Shown here one piece after another: positions 8,481-17,427 of a stretch of DNA of 21,879 bases. Position numbers and translations under genes: made by a program. The stretch comes from Methanobrevibacter sp. (GTDB lineage: Archaea > Methanobacteriota > Methanobacteria > Methanobacteriales > Methanobacteriaceae): contig WRCI01000008.1 in NCBI GenBank assembly GCA_009784145.1, positions 1-21,879 of the forward strand. Direction: 5' to 3'. Position 1 is the first letter of the stretch. Each line of letters begins with the position of its first letter. The notes beneath the pieces are model-generated. The model was not told where the DNA came from. It did not search any database and was given only the letters and a program-made list of their open reading frames with translations.

Positions 8481-9965
8481 CTAACTAAATGCATATGCAC
8501 TAAAATATACTCTAAATTTTCTAGGTTTCTTTTTAAATTTAAACCAATCCCCATTCTGGGTCAACTTTTTATTTGTCTTAACAAATTCTCCACCATGGTC
8601 ATATATATAACAACCAGAACCTAGAGGACCTGCAAATAATCCATAAGATATTATTTCACGACCGCCCCTATAATATGTTTTATACAATATTTTAGGCATT
8701 GTAAAATCTTTATAAATATATAATAACTCTTTTTTCATTTTTTTTATTGTCCAGTTAACTTTACTATTTTTCCCAACAACCAATACTTTTTGTCTAGGAA
8801 TTTTGTAAACTTTCCCCTTCCTATTATCTGAAAATAATGATTTAGTTCTTATCTTTTTTACTATAGTTCCTTTCTTAGCTAACACATCTTTATATTCTGC
8901 TTTATGAAGTCCTTCAAAGAAATTCCCATATCTTTTATAATATTTTCCGTTCTTCTTAACAATTTTAACAAATTTATAAGAGCCTAATTCTACATTGTAT
9001 GTATATGATTCAGAAAAATAATTAAAAGAACTAATTTTAATATTTATTTTGCCATGTTTTTTAACATGATATTTCAATATTGCATTTCCATTATTATCAG
9101 TTTTAACAGTTTTAGTAAATACATTTCCATTATTATTAATGTTGAACAGAACATCAATATTTTTAAAAGACTGCCCATCTTGTTGAGAATAAAACTGTAC
9201 TTTGAGTGTAGCTATTTTATTATAAAAGATAGTTTTAACATTCAAGGTAAAACATGGATTTGTAATAACATTTTGTTTAGTTATATATTTTGTTCCCCTA
9301 ATGAAATTACTGTCCTTAAATATTGAATTGTAGATAGAAAACTGACCAGTATTATTAACTTTATCATTAACAAAATAAGAATTATTTACACGAACTATTC
9401 CAACTGTAACCATTCCAGAATCCCACACCGTAGAAGTAACATTATTATAAATAGCTGAACTATAAAAACTTGCTGAATTGTCTTCGAAGTAAGAGTTGTT
9501 AATATTTAATCGACCAGCATTATAGATAGCTCCACCACGCATACTAGCATAGTTATTTTTAAAAGTGCACTTATTAACATTTAAAATACCATATTTACTT
9601 TCAACATAGATACCTCCACCATCCCCATATGATGGAGAAACTCCATTTATTATTTTTAAGTTAATTAAAGTAACATTATTTCGAATAATGAATATTCTGC
9701 ATTTTCTTTGTGCGTCAATTATAACATTGTTTCCTTTTCCTTCGACAGTTAATGACTTAGAAATAGTTATATTTCTGTTATTGTCTCCAGTGTAAACACC
9801 ATCATTAAGAAGGATTCTATCATTTATATTTGTATTTGCAATAGCTTCTTTTAATCCGCCACTAGTAGTAGTGCCTATAGTTATATCTTTAGCACTAACT
9901 GCATTTATACTAATAACTAAAAAGATAGCTATTAACATTAATATTAACATTTTTCTATAATTCAT
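8481..9965 (-). CDS. secreted adhesin-like protein with right-handed beta-helix
   Basis: 494 residues from ATG 9965; a GTG at 9974 is possible. The N-terminal signal peptide is MNYRKMLILMLIAIFLVISI, ending in a likely cleavage site at AVSA. Residues 30-220 are parallel beta-helix repeats typical of Methanobrevibacter adhesin-like proteins (GGGIYVE, CTFKNNYASMRGGAIYN, SYFEDNSASFYSSAIYN). An Ig-like module follows (KTDNNGNAILKYHVKKHGKI). The last 170 residues form a lysine- and tyrosine-rich domain with YKRYGNFFEGLHKAEYKD and a tail GLFAGPLGSGCYIYDHGG, which I do not recognise. There is no C-terminal transmembrane anchor or pseudomurein-binding repeat, so surface attachment may use the basic C-terminal domain. 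It is divergent from a small winged-helix regulator at 10156. Confidence 0.83.
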   Translation of the reverse strand: MNYRKMLILMLIAIFLVISINAVSAKDITIGTTTSGGLKEAIANTNINDRILLNDGVYTGDNNRNITISKSLTVEGKGNNVIIDAQRKCRIFIIRNNVTLINLKIINGVSPSYGDGGGIYVESKYGILNVNKCTFKNNYASMRGGAIYNAGRLNINNSYFEDNSASFYSSAIYNNVTSTVWDSGMVTVGIVRVNNSYFVNDKVNNTGQFSIYNSIFKDSNFIRGTKYITKQNVITNPCFTLNVKTIFYNKIATLKVQFYSQQDGQSFKNIDVLFNINNNGNVFTKTVKTDNNGNAILKYHVKKHGKINIKISSFNYFSESYTYNVELGSYKFVKIVKKNGKYYKRYGNFFEGLHKAEYKDVLAKKGTIVKKIRTKSLFSDNRKGKVYKIPRQKVLVVGKNSKVNWTIKKMKKELLYIYKDFTMPKILYKTYYRGGREIISYGLFAGPLGSGCYIYDHGGEFVKTNKKLTQNGDWFKFKKKPRKFRVYFSAYAFS

Positions 9966-10116
9966 AATTTTCACTCATTCAATTTTCTATAAAAAAAGTA
10001 TTAAATATTTTATAAAATTCGTCCATTCAGATTATTTTATAAAAAGAATATTCGATTTCTGTATATATATTTATTGTAAGTGGTATATATAATGTTCTTA
10101 TGAAGTTCATATATGG

Positions 10117-10130
10117 CTTTTAAAAATATA
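10117..10130 (+). promoter_or_regulatory. TATA element for the winged-helix gene (probably leaderless)
   Basis: CTTTTAAAAATATA lies 26-39 bases before the ATG at 10156, the usual archaeal TATA-to-start distance. No Shine-Dalgarno sequence precedes the ATG, so a leaderless transcript is likely. Nearby near-palindromes (ATTTTATAAAAT at 10009-10020 and a relative at 10033) sit in the divergent gap with the adhesin-like gene and could be operators. Confidence 0.45.
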
Positions 10131-10155
10131 ATAGTAGATATTTATTTAATATAAT

Positions 10156-10413
10156 ATGGATAAAGATATGGTCAGTATTCTTGGATATGTGAAAACTTCA
10201 GAATATCGCAAGAAAACATTGTTAGAATTAACAAAAGGATATAGAATACCTTCTGAAATAGCTAAAGCTACTGATATAAGGGTAACTCATATTAGTAGGT
10301 CATTAAAACATTTAAAAGATAAAAAACTTGTAGAATGTTTAAATGAACAAGATAAAAGAGGTAGAGTTTACAAATTAACTGATAAAGGAGTTAAAATAGT
10401 AGAATATCTTTAA
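10156..10413 (+). CDS. small winged helix-turn-helix transcriptional regulator
   Basis: 85 residues, a single MarR/ArsR-like winged helix. The helix-turn-helix is RIPSEIAKATDIRVTHISRS (about 36-55), followed by LKHLKDKKLVECLNEQDKRG and the wing RVYKLTDKGVKIVEYL. It has no ligand or dimerisation extension, so it acts either as a minimal DNA-binding domain or through homodimerisation. It is transcribed away from the adhesin-like gene across a 190-bp gap, a layout typical of a local regulator controlling itself and its divergent neighbour. It lies inside the repeat-bounded block between copies A and B. Confidence 0.85.
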   Translation: MDKDMVSILGYVKTSEYRKKTLLELTKGYRIPSEIAKATDIRVTHISRSLKHLKDKKLVECLNEQDKRGRVYKLTDKGVKIVEYL

Positions 10414-10795
10414 AAACTATTAAATTTCTATAATCAAATTATTACTCAATAGTTCTCTTGTTAACCATTGTAATATTATATAGTTATCGTTTGTAAGAAA
10501 TCACCTAAAATTAAACAAGCATGAAATAAATGTAGTATAAAAATATAATTGTAGTATAAAAATAATGATGTAAAAAAAATCTTTAAAGTTGCACTTTATT
10601 TATAGTAAACTAAAAGAATGCTACATAATATATATTTCAACGAAACTCTTATATTATATTATTTAATAATGTTGTTTGTTAATCAATAAAAATATACTTT
10701 TGCATTTTTAGTAATTAATTTATAGATAATTTTAGAGCTAAAAACATATAACTAAAATTTTCACCTTCTCTAAATAGTGTTGTGATTACTAATAA
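10414..10795. other. AT-rich spacer holding repeat copy B
   Basis: No intact gene. It holds a short direct duplication of TGTAGTATAAAAATA near 10530-10570, followed by repeat copy B. After copy B the sequence is non-coding until a frame opens at 10796 (see the 10919 entry). Confidence 0.6.
10588..10624 (-). repeat. dispersed cassette-boundary repeat, copy B (37 bp)
   Basis: On the minus strand it reads GTAGCATTCTTTTAGTTTAC, TATAA, ATAAAGTGCAAC. It shares GTAGCATTC with copy F and differs from F by one base. It has the same orientation as copy A, so A and B are direct repeats around a 5.1-kb block. Confidence 0.92.
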
Positions 10796-10918
10796 AATCA
10801 AAGCATCACATCAAGAAAAGTATTTACTCATTTTTCTACTATTTTTATATTCCTTGCCTATAAAAGAACTGTTGAAATATGGAGATACATAAATGACAAA
10901 CCAAAGGCAATTAGTAAA

Positions 10919-11236
10919 ATGGATATATATGGAACTTTAACGGCATTAAGAAAGCTAAAACAAGATGATGTTAAATTAAAAAATGTTCATGATGAACTAG
11001 CTACTTCAAAAGACATAATTGTATTTGAAGATGTTTTATATTATAAAGAAACATTAGATTATACATCAAATAAGAGTAATACATGTTTATTTAACAATTT
11101 TAGTTATATTGTAATCTTTAATAATAATATCAAATACATAACTAGTTGGGATAATGATTTTGAATTGTTTAAATATATAAAAAGAATAAGTAAAGTAATT
11201 TCAATAAAAAAAGTGAAATTATGCAATACTTTATAA
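10919..11236 (+). CDS. hypothetical protein, possibly 5'-truncated
   Basis: 105 residues from ATG 10919, with no Shine-Dalgarno sequence. The same frame is open and protein-like upstream from 10796 (for example YKRTVEIWRYINDKPKAISK immediately before the Met) but has no ATG, GTG or TTG there. The gene may therefore be the remains of a longer one. An alternative leaderless ATG at 10893, about 30 bases behind CTATAAAAG, gives only 15 codons in another frame. The protein looks helical at first (LTALRKLKQDDVKLKNVHDE) and beta-rich later, with no membrane segment. I do not recognise the family. It lies between repeat copy B and the translation/topoisomerase block. Confidence 0.5.
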   Translation: MDIYGTLTALRKLKQDDVKLKNVHDELATSKDIIVFEDVLYYKETLDYTSNKSNTCLFNNFSYIVIFNNNIKYITSWDNDFELFKYIKRISKVISIKKVKLCNTL

Positions 11237-11354
11237 ACTATTTATATATGAAAAAAAATATATTATATTATTATAATTAATTTCATAAAATTCACATAGT
11301 AATAAGTATAAGATTTTTATAAGATTTATAGAATATGAATTTTGAATCCAAATC

Positions 11355-11361
11355 GGGAGGA
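11355..11361 (+). promoter_or_regulatory. Shine-Dalgarno GGGAGGA fixing the aIF1A TTG start
   Basis: A strong GGGAGGA six bases before TTG 11368. It rules out the in-frame ATG at 11335 as the main start, because the SD lies inside that longer frame. Confidence 0.7.
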
Positions 11362-11367
11362 GAGTTT

Positions 11368-11667
11368 TTGGCAAGAGAAGAACCAACACAAGAATTTAGA
11401 AGAGTAAGAACTCCAAGAAAGGGAGAAATACCTGGACTTGTAGAGCAAATTATGGGTCATGGAAAATTAAGAGTTAGATGTTCAGATGGTAAAGTCAGAA
11501 TGACAAGAATTCCAGGGAAAATGAAAAAAAGAATATGGATTAGAGAGGGAGATGTTGTTCTCGTTAAACCATGGGATTTCCAATCTGATGAAAAAGCAGA
11601 TGTTATCTGGAGATATACTAGAACAGAATCTAATTGGTTAGAAAGAAAAGGTTTCTTAAAAATGTAA
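11368..11667 (+). CDS. eif1a: translation initiation factor aIF-1A
   Basis: 99 residues from TTG 11368 behind GGGAGGA; the longer frame from ATG 11335 is unlikely. It is an OB-fold factor that binds the small ribosomal subunit A site and helps start-codon selection. The typical archaeal opening [20 protein letters not shown] leads into the OB strands [38 protein letters not shown] and [20 protein letters not shown]. The size matches the family (about 100 residues). It is followed by RIO1 and a Dim2-like KH protein, both small-subunit biogenesis factors, giving a translation/ribosome-assembly cluster in front of topoisomerase VI. The 343-bp 3' gap holds palindromic tandem repeats. Confidence 0.95.
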   Translation: MAREEPTQEFRRVRTPRKGEIPGLVEQIMGHGKLRVRCSDGKVRMTRIPGKMKKRIWIREGDVVLVKPWDFQSDEKADVIWRYTRTESNWLERKGFLKM

Positions 11668-11716
11668 CTTTTTCATATTTAATCTTTATTTTAAGTTTTA
11701 ATCAATTAAATTGTTA

Positions 11717-11876
11717 TTAAGTTTATTAGCTGTTTAACATTAGTATTAAGTTTATTAGTTGTTTAATATTAGTATTAAGTTTAGCAATTTTTAATATTAT
11801 TAAGTTTATTAGTTGTTTAATATTATTAAGTTTAGCAATTTTTAATATTATTAAGTTTATTAACAGTTAAATATTA
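11717..11876. repeat. six-unit array of short palindromic repeats behind aIF1A
   Basis: Units beginning TTAAGTTTA start at 11717, 11746, 11775, 11800, 11826 and 11851 (spacing 29, 29, 25, 26, 25). Unit junctions read TTTAATATTA...TAATATTAAG, so neighbouring units can pair as TAATATTAA/TTAATATTA hairpins. Two loop types alternate: GTTTATTAGTTG in units 1, 2, 4 (and degenerate 6) and GTTTAGCAATTT in units 3 and 5. The array fills most of the gap between aIF1A and RIO1. It could be a terminator or processing region, or a replication-slippage product. Confidence 0.75.
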
Positions 11877-12010
11877 TTTTTAATTTACTTTTAACATCTT
11901 TAATTTTAATAGCTATATTATTAGTATTTATTTAATAATTATATTACTATTATTTTATATTTTCAAGCACCATATTATTTAATATTCATATTTTTAATAT
12001 TGAGGTTTAT

Positions 12011-12817
12011 ATGGATCCTAAAATAGCTAAAGCAGATGAAAACCTTCAAAAAATTATCTCTAAAAAGAGAAAAAAGAGTGTAGAAGATAGACGAGTAGGT
12101 AGTGAAATATTCGACAGACAAACTCTTGAAACTCTTTATAAATTAGCTAATCAAGGATATATGGATGTGTTAAATGGTGCCATTAGTACTGGAAAGGAAG
12201 CTAATGTTTTAAAAGGTATCAAAGATGAAGATGGCAAAGATACTCATGTGGCTGTTAAAATATATAGGATAGCTACTTCTGATTTTAAAAAAATGCAGTA
12301 TTATATTCAAGGAGACCCTAGATTTAATATTAAATCTAATAATAAACGTCAATTAATTAATAATTGGGTTAATAAGGAATTTAGGAATCTTAATCGTGCA
12401 TATGATGTGAAAGTTTCTGTTCCAAAACCTATTATTGCTTTAAATAATGTACTTCTTTTAGAATTTATTGGTGATGAAGATGGAAACCCTGCACAAACTG
12501 TAAAAAATCAAAAACCAGCTGATGTTGATGATTTTTTAGATAAGCTACTTTTTGAAATGAAAAAATTTATCAATGATGCAAATTTGATTCATGGAGATCT
12601 TTCGACTTTTAATATTCTAAATAAAGATGAAAAGCCAGTGATTATTGATGTTTCTCAATCTGTAGTAAAAGATCACCCAATAGCTAATGAACTATTAATA
12701 AGAGATATAAAAAATATTTTCAATGAGTTTAAAAAAATGGGTGCATCAATATCTATAGAAGAAATTAAGGAAAAGTTAGAAGTTGATGTTGATTTAGAGA
12801 CTATTAATATGCTATAA
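12011..12817 (+). CDS. rio1: RIO1-type atypical serine protein kinase/ATPase
   Basis: 268 residues from ATG 12011 (SD GAGGT). The RIO signature is complete. The flexible nucleotide loop STGKEANV (about 59-66) is followed by [20 protein letters not shown] with the ATP-binding lysine. Next come the hinge [18 protein letters not shown], catalytic loop [10 protein letters not shown] and metal-binding loop IIDVSQSV. The family acts as an ATPase/kinase in late maturation of the small ribosomal subunit; the IIDVSQ motif and the short N-terminal helix region favour RIO1 over RIO2. The context next to aIF1A and a Dim2-like KH protein fits that role. A T10 run follows the stop closely. Confidence 0.95.
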   Translation: MDPKIAKADENLQKIISKKRKKSVEDRRVGSEIFDRQTLETLYKLANQGYMDVLNGAISTGKEANVLKGIKDEDGKDTHVAVKIYRIATSDFKKMQYYIQGDPRFNIKSNNKRQLINNWVNKEFRNLNRAYDVKVSVPKPIIALNNVLLLEFIGDEDGNPAQTVKNQKPADVDDFLDKLLFEMKKFINDANLIHGDLSTFNILNKDEKPVIIDVSQSVVKDHPIANELLIRDIKNIFNEFKKMGASISIEEIKEKLEVDVDLETINML

Positions 12818-12835
12818 ATAATCAATAATAAATTC

Positions 12836-12857
12836 TTTTTTTTTTCATTTTATTTTA
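12836..12857 (+). terminator. oligo-T terminator behind RIO1
   Basis: Ten consecutive T residues (12836-12845) followed by CATTTTATTTTAT, 18 bases after the RIO1 stop. This fits intrinsic archaeal termination on T tracts. Confidence 0.5.
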
Positions 12858-12965
12858 TATTCAACTTATATGTGTAAAAATATTACTTTGCAACTGCTCT
12901 CGGACTTGATTTATATACAATATTTTTCTAATAACAATTAGTTGTGCAATTTCATAAGTTGAATA
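12858..12965. repeat. inverted-repeat element (108 bp) between RIO1 and KH gene
   Basis: A perfect 12-bp inverted repeat, TATTCAACTTAT at 12858-12869 and ATAAGTTGAATA at 12954-12965, encloses sequence that is less AT-rich in the middle (GCAACTGCTCTCGGACTTG). Inside, AAAAATATT pairs with AATATTTTT, and alternatively TTGCAACT pairs with AGTTGTGCAA with a two-base bulge. It could be a small structured RNA, a 5' leader element of the KH gene, or a miniature inverted-repeat element. The rest of the 300-bp gap is AT-rich with no gene. Confidence 0.5.
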
Positions 12966-13104
12966 AAATTAAATTAATTATATTATATAAATTAAATGAG
13001 ATTATATAAGATTAGATAATATTATATAGGAATATTTAATAATATAAATAAATATAAGTATAATATAATTGATTATCATTGATTATTTACTTATAATTAC
13101 TTTA

Positions 13105-13111
13105 GAGGTGA
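13105..13111 (+). promoter_or_regulatory. Shine-Dalgarno GAGGTGA fixing the KH-protein TTG start
   Basis: GAGGTGA sits five bases before TTG 13117. It overrides the longer in-frame reading from 13069, whose extra 16 residues ([16 protein letters not shown]) are not part of KH proteins. Confidence 0.7.
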
Positions 13112-13116
13112 AGAAT

Positions 13117-13719
13117 TTGCCAACAACAGAATATCTTAAGATTCCTCAAGATAGAGTAGGAGCTTTAATTGGAAAAAATGGTGAAACTAAACAAAAAATT
13201 GAAAAATTAACAAAAACATTATTGGATATTGATGGGGAAGAAGGAACAGTTGTTGTTTCACCTACTGAAAATATGGAAGATCCTCTTGGTGTTTGGAAAA
13301 CAAACCATATAGTTAAAGCTATTGGTAGAGGATTTAATCCAGAGACAGCTCTTAAATTAAATGAAGACGATGTTTATTTAGAAATAATTAAATTAACATT
13401 ATATATAGGTAAATCTAAAAAAGCATTAGCTAGGCAAAAAGGAAGAATAATAGGTAAGGATGGAAGAACAAGGGATATTATAATTAATATGGCTGAAGTA
13501 TCAATGGCAGTTTATGGTAAAACAGTTTCAATTATTGGTGAACTTGAAAATGTAATGGTAGCTAAAGAAGCTGTTGAAATGATGTTAAATGGATCAAGAC
13601 ATAAATCTGTTTATGGTTTTCTAGAAACTAAACAAAATGATAGAAAGATGAAAGAATTTAATTCTATTATTGGAAAACATAATGATAAAATAGAATTTAG
13701 AGATGATTTAGATGATTAA
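13117..13719 (+). CDS. KH-domain RNA-binding protein, Dim2/Pno1 (Krr1) archaeal homologue
   Basis: 200 residues from TTG 13117. It has two KH modules. The first is [20 protein letters not shown] with the GKNG loop near residues 19-22, then [19 protein letters not shown]. The second has [20 protein letters not shown] with the GKDG loop, then [16 protein letters not shown]. The spacing and the [16 protein letters not shown] segment between modules are characteristic of archaeal Dim2/Pno1-like proteins, which bind the 3' region of small-subunit rRNA during maturation. A T7 run (13731-13737) follows. Its position beside RIO1 and aIF1A supports the ribosome-assembly role. Confidence 0.9.
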   Translation: MPTTEYLKIPQDRVGALIGKNGETKQKIEKLTKTLLDIDGEEGTVVVSPTENMEDPLGVWKTNHIVKAIGRGFNPETALKLNEDDVYLEIIKLTLYIGKSKKALARQKGRIIGKDGRTRDIIINMAEVSMAVYGKTVSIIGELENVMVAKEAVEMMLNGSRHKSVYGFLETKQNDRKMKEFNSIIGKHNDKIEFRDDLDD

Positions 13720-14219
13720 ATAACTAAATCTTTTTTTAAAAAATAATATTATATTATTATATTAGGTTTTTATTAAATATTCATGTCTTTATTTTTTTTA
13801 TCTTATTTATTTATCTTTATTTTCATTATTTTGCTATTTAGTTATTTAGCTAATTTGTTTTTTTCATTGATTTATTGAATTTTTATATGAAAATTATCTT
13901 TAATAAAATTTATTACTATTGTATTAATTATTATTATTATAAATTATTTTATAAAATTTTATAACTTTCATAAAGATTCAATAAATTAAATTTTATAAAA
14001 AATATCTAAGAATTGTAAATTAATTAGTATTACATTAATTATAAAAAAATTTGATATAACTATACAAAACCATTATATAATTAGCATGACATATATATGT
14101 AAGAATGTAAATAGTACATTTGCATAATGTTTTTAAAGTTATTTAATAAATATTAATATTATTATATTAATTTTTTTATAATACTAATTAAATTTAAACT
14201 TATAAGTAGGAGGTTAAAT
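13720..14219. other. 500-bp AT-rich region before top6B
   Basis: No gene on either strand. It opens with a T7 terminator-like run. Near 14088-14127 are two short palindromes, ACATATATATGT and AATGTA-AATAG-TACATT, which could be a regulatory site. The last 60 bases carry a T7-ATAAT string that could be the TATA region, then GGAGGT at 14209-14214 serving the TTG at 14220. Confidence 0.5.
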
Positions 14220-16217
14220 TTGTCACAACAAGCATCAGAACTCTTTGAAAACTTTCAAGATTTGACACCTTCAGAGTTCTTTAGAAAAAATAAACAAATG
14301 TTAGGGTTTACTGGAAAAATAAGGTCTTTGACAATTGTTTTCCACGAACTTATAACTAATAGTTTTGATGCAGCAGAAGAAGCAGGAATTCTTCCAGAAA
14401 TTGAAATTACTCTTCAAAGATTAGGTAAAGATCACTATGTCCTTAGACATTCTGATAATGGTCCAGGAATACCTGAAAATTATATAATGAGAGTATATTG
14501 TACAATGTTTGCAGGCTCTAAATTTAGAAATATTCAATCAAGAGGACAACAAGGTTTAGGATGTAGTGGGTGTGTATTACTTTCACAAATGACTACTGGT
14601 GAACCAGCAAGAGTAAAATCTGCTTGGATGGAAGATGGTCAAATTAAAGGAGTTGACCTTGAGTTTAAGATGGATGTTAAAAAAAATAAAGGGATGCGTC
14701 TAAAACGCAAAAAATATGAATCAGAACATACTGGTGTATGTATAGAACTTCAATTTAAAGATGTGTCTTATTCTTTAGCTGAACAAGGAGCTTTTGAATA
14801 CATTAGAAGAACTATGATTGGGAATCCTCATGCAAAAATAACATTCACAGATCCAACTGCTCATAAATATATATTTAACAGGGCTGCTGATGTGGTTCCA
14901 GTGCTTCCTACAGAAGTTTTACCTCATCCACGAGGTGTCACTGCTGATGACTTGCTTTTCATGGCACAACATACTGATAAAAAAAGATTTAGAAGTCTTC
15001 TCACCAGTTCTCTTTCAAGAATGTCTAGTAAAAGAGTAGCTGAAATTGAGGAGTTAACTGGATTTGATTTAAATAAACGTCCAAAAAATATGCAATGGGA
15101 AGAAGCTGAGGAAATTGTCGATGCTTTTTCTAAAATGACATTTATGGCTCCTCCAACTTCTGGACTTATTCCTATTGGAGATAAACAAATTGAAAATGGT
15201 ATGAAAGAAATTCTTAAACCAGAATTTATTGAAGTCACAACAAGAAAACCAGCTACATACAGAGGAGGAGTAGCTTTCATAATTGAAGCAGGACTTGCTT
15301 ATGGTGGAGATGCCGGAAGACTTGTAAATCAACAAAAAAAATCTGAAATTATGAGATTTGCAAATAGAGTTCCCTTATCTTTTGATCAAGGTAGTTGTGC
15401 AATTACAGAAGCTTTAAAAAGTATTGATTGGAAGCGTTATGGTTTAAAGGATTTAGATAATGTTCCTCTTACAATATTTGTAAATATGATTTCTACTCAG
15501 GTTCCTTATCTTTCTACGGGTAAACAGAGTATAGCTCCAGAACCAGAAATATTAAGTGAAGTAAGACAAGCTACTATGAAAGTAGCTAGAAAACTCCAAA
15601 AACACTTAAGAGCTAAAAAAGCAGCTAAAGAAGAGGCACTTAGATCTAAAATATTTGAAGATTATGTTCCAGTTATTATTAAAGAATCTGCTAAACTTGC
15701 TGAAACAGAAGTCCCTGAATATCAAGAAGTTTTAGCTAAAGTCACACGAAGATCTCTTGCTGAATTATTAGGTGAAAATCCTGATGATGTTGAAGAAGTT
15801 AAAGAAAAAGCTGAAGAAGTTAAAGAAGTTAAGAAAAAAGTTAAAGAAGCTAAAGAAGTTAAAGAAGCTAAAGAAGTTAAAGAAGTTAAGGAAAAAGTTA
15901 AAGAAGTTAAAAAAGTTAAAGAAGTTAAGGAAAAAGTTAAAGAAGTTAAAAAAGCTAAAGAAGTTAAGAAAAAAGTTAAAGAAGTTAAAGAAGTTAAAAA
16001 AGCTAAAGAAGTTAAAGAAAAAGTTAAAAAAGTTAAAGAAGAAGTTGAAAGCAATAATGATATCGATGAATCCATTGAAAATAATGTATCTGTTGAAAAT
16101 GACAAGTCTGTTGAAGATATTGAAGATATTGAAAATGATGATTCTGTTGAAAATACTGAATCTGCTAAAAGAGTAGTTAGTAGAGATAGACAACAAACAT
16201 TTGATGATTTTGGATAA
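14220..16217 (+). CDS. top6B: DNA topoisomerase VI subunit B with long KEV-rich C-terminal tail
   Basis: 665 residues from TTG 14220 behind GGAGGT. This is the ATP-driven gate subunit of the type IIB topoisomerase that relaxes and decatenates DNA. The GHKL ATPase motifs are intact: [14 protein letters not shown] with Glu43, Asn47 and Asp50; DNGPGIP at 79-85; GQQGLGCSG at 109-117. An H2TH region follows (about 235-300), then the transducer domain with switch lysine 435 in [12 protein letters not shown]. The core ends near 520. After it comes about 85 residues of Lys/Glu/Val triplets ([12 protein letters not shown] type), encoded by imperfect GTTAAAGAA repeats at 15795-16045. An acidic segment then leads to a terminal RQQTFDDFG that resembles a PCNA-interacting motif. 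The tail makes it longer than usual. top6A starts 15 bases downstream, so the two are one operon. Confidence 0.96.
   Translation: MSQQASELFENFQDLTPSEFFRKNKQMLGFTGKIRSLTIVFHELITNSFDAAEEAGILPEIEITLQRLGKDHYVLRHSDNGPGIPENYIMRVYCTMFAGSKFRNIQSRGQQGLGCSGCVLLSQMTTGEPARVKSAWMEDGQIKGVDLEFKMDVKKNKGMRLKRKKYESEHTGVCIELQFKDVSYSLAEQGAFEYIRRTMIGNPHAKITFTDPTAHKYIFNRAADVVPVLPTEVLPHPRGVTADDLLFMAQHTDKKRFRSLLTSSLSRMSSKRVAEIEELTGFDLNKRPKNMQWEEAEEIVDAFSKMTFMAPPTSGLIPIGDKQIENGMKEILKPEFIEVTTRKPATYRGGVAFIIEAGLAYGGDAGRLVNQQKKSEIMRFANRVPLSFDQGSCAITEALKSIDWKRYGLKDLDNVPLTIFVNMISTQVPYLSTGKQSIAPEPEILSEVRQATMKVARKLQKHLRAKKAAKEEALRSKIFEDYVPVIIKESAKLAETEVPEYQEVLAKVTRRSLAELLGENPDDVEEVKEKAEEVKEVKKKVKEAKEVKEAKEVKEVKEKVKEVKKVKEVKEKVKEVKKAKEVKKKVKEVKEVKKAKEVKEKVKKVKEEVESNNDIDESIENNVSVENDKSVEDIEDIENDDSVENTESAKRVVSRDRQQTFDDFG
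15795..16045 (+). repeat. GTTAAAGAA-type 9-bp coding microsatellite in top6B
   Basis: Imperfect repeats of GTTAAAGAA, GTTAAGGAAAAA and GCTAAAGAA encode the Lys/Glu/Val tail. All units are multiples of three, so length changes would keep the frame. The repetition opens several meaningless reading frames on both strands here. Confidence 0.85.
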
Positions 16218-16232
16218 CTGGAGGAATAACTT

Positions 16233-17315
16233 ATGGCTGATAAAAAGAATGAAAAAAATTTATCTAGAAAAAAGATTTCTTATAATAAGCTTAAAGGTTT
16301 AGGTGAAGAAATCATTGAAGATGTTGTTAAAAAAGATATTCCTACATTAAAAGTCCCATCTAGAGGCACGTCTAATATTGTTTATGATGAAAATAAGGGC
16401 TATTTCGTTCTGGGAGATAGATATGGTAAAAGATCTCTTGGTAATGTGAAACAAATAAAAAAAATAGGACAAATGGTCCATGTAGCTAATTTCTGTAAAG
16501 ATCTTGTTCAAAGGGAAAAAACAGCTACTTTAAGGGAGATGTACTATGTTAGTGAAGGTTGGGATATTGGTTTTGACAACCAGCAAGAATCTAATATTGT
16601 TGGAGAAGATATTGAGGTGACATTAGGAATGAGTCGTGAAGACTTGGGTTTAATGCCAGAAGAAGATGGTGCTTCTGTTTATGGAAATATTGTTTTTCAA
16701 GAAGATGATATTGAAATTAATGCTTTAAAATCAGGAAAATCAGGATATACAATTTCTCCCACTATTGATGAGGTAGAATTCCTTGATCATGATGTTGAAA
16801 GAGTAATAGCTGTTGAAACCATGGGGATGTTTCATAGAATGGTTCAAGAAGAAGCTTATAAAAAGTTTAATACTTTAATTGTAGGACTTAAAGGACAAGC
16901 TGCAAGGGCTACAAGAAGATTTTTAAAAAGAGTTAATGAAGAATTAAACCTTCCAGTATATATCTGTAACGACGGAGACCCATGGGGTTTTCACATAGCT
17001 ATGGTTATTATTTCTGGAAGTGCTAAGCTTGCCCATGTTAATCATGATTTAGCTACTCCAAATGCTAAATTTTTAGGAGTTACAGCTAGTGATATTGTTA
17101 ATTATGATCTTCCCACAGATCCTTTAAAAGACATTGATGTTTTAAGATTAAAGGAGTTAGCTAATGATCCAAGATATAATGATCCAATGTGGCAAACTGA
17201 AATTAAAAAAATGCTTAAAATAGGTAAAAAAGCAGAACAACAGTCTTTTTCTAAGTATGGTCTTGAATATGTAGTAGATACATATTTCCCAGAAAAATTG
17301 GAGAGTTTAAGTTAG
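16233..17315 (+). CDS. top6A: DNA topoisomerase VI subunit A (Spo11-like)
   Basis: 360 residues, ATG behind CTGGAGGA. The DNA-cleaving partner of Top6B; family length is about 355-370. The winged-helix (CAP-like) domain carries [12 protein letters not shown]. Of the Tyr104/Tyr105 pair, the second aligns with the catalytic tyrosine of the RD(I)(Y/F)Y motif in Spo11. The Toprim domain shows the acidic metal ligands: Glu in [11 protein letters not shown] and the DxD pair in CNDGDPWGF. Other conserved text includes [19 protein letters not shown]. It is co-transcribed with top6B. Nothing is truncated. Confidence 0.97.
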   Translation: MADKKNEKNLSRKKISYNKLKGLGEEIIEDVVKKDIPTLKVPSRGTSNIVYDENKGYFVLGDRYGKRSLGNVKQIKKIGQMVHVANFCKDLVQREKTATLREMYYVSEGWDIGFDNQQESNIVGEDIEVTLGMSREDLGLMPEEDGASVYGNIVFQEDDIEINALKSGKSGYTISPTIDEVEFLDHDVERVIAVETMGMFHRMVQEEAYKKFNTLIVGLKGQAARATRRFLKRVNEELNLPVYICNDGDPWGFHIAMVIISGSAKLAHVNHDLATPNAKFLGVTASDIVNYDLPTDPLKDIDVLRLKELANDPRYNDPMWQTEIKKMLKIGKKAEQQSFSKYGLEYVVDTYFPEKLESLS

Positions 17316-17427
17316 AATTAATGACATTTATTAATATACTAAACTATATTAGAATATACTATTAAATATTAATAAATTGTATATAAATTTTAAATTGTAT
17401 ATAAATTTGATTAAAGAAGGATTTTTC

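Noticed and set aside
15722..16196. Additional long frames on both strands over the top6B tail
   Set aside because: They are by-products of the GTTAAAGAA repeat, giving low-complexity Lys-Leu or Phe-Asn text with no ribosome binding sites.
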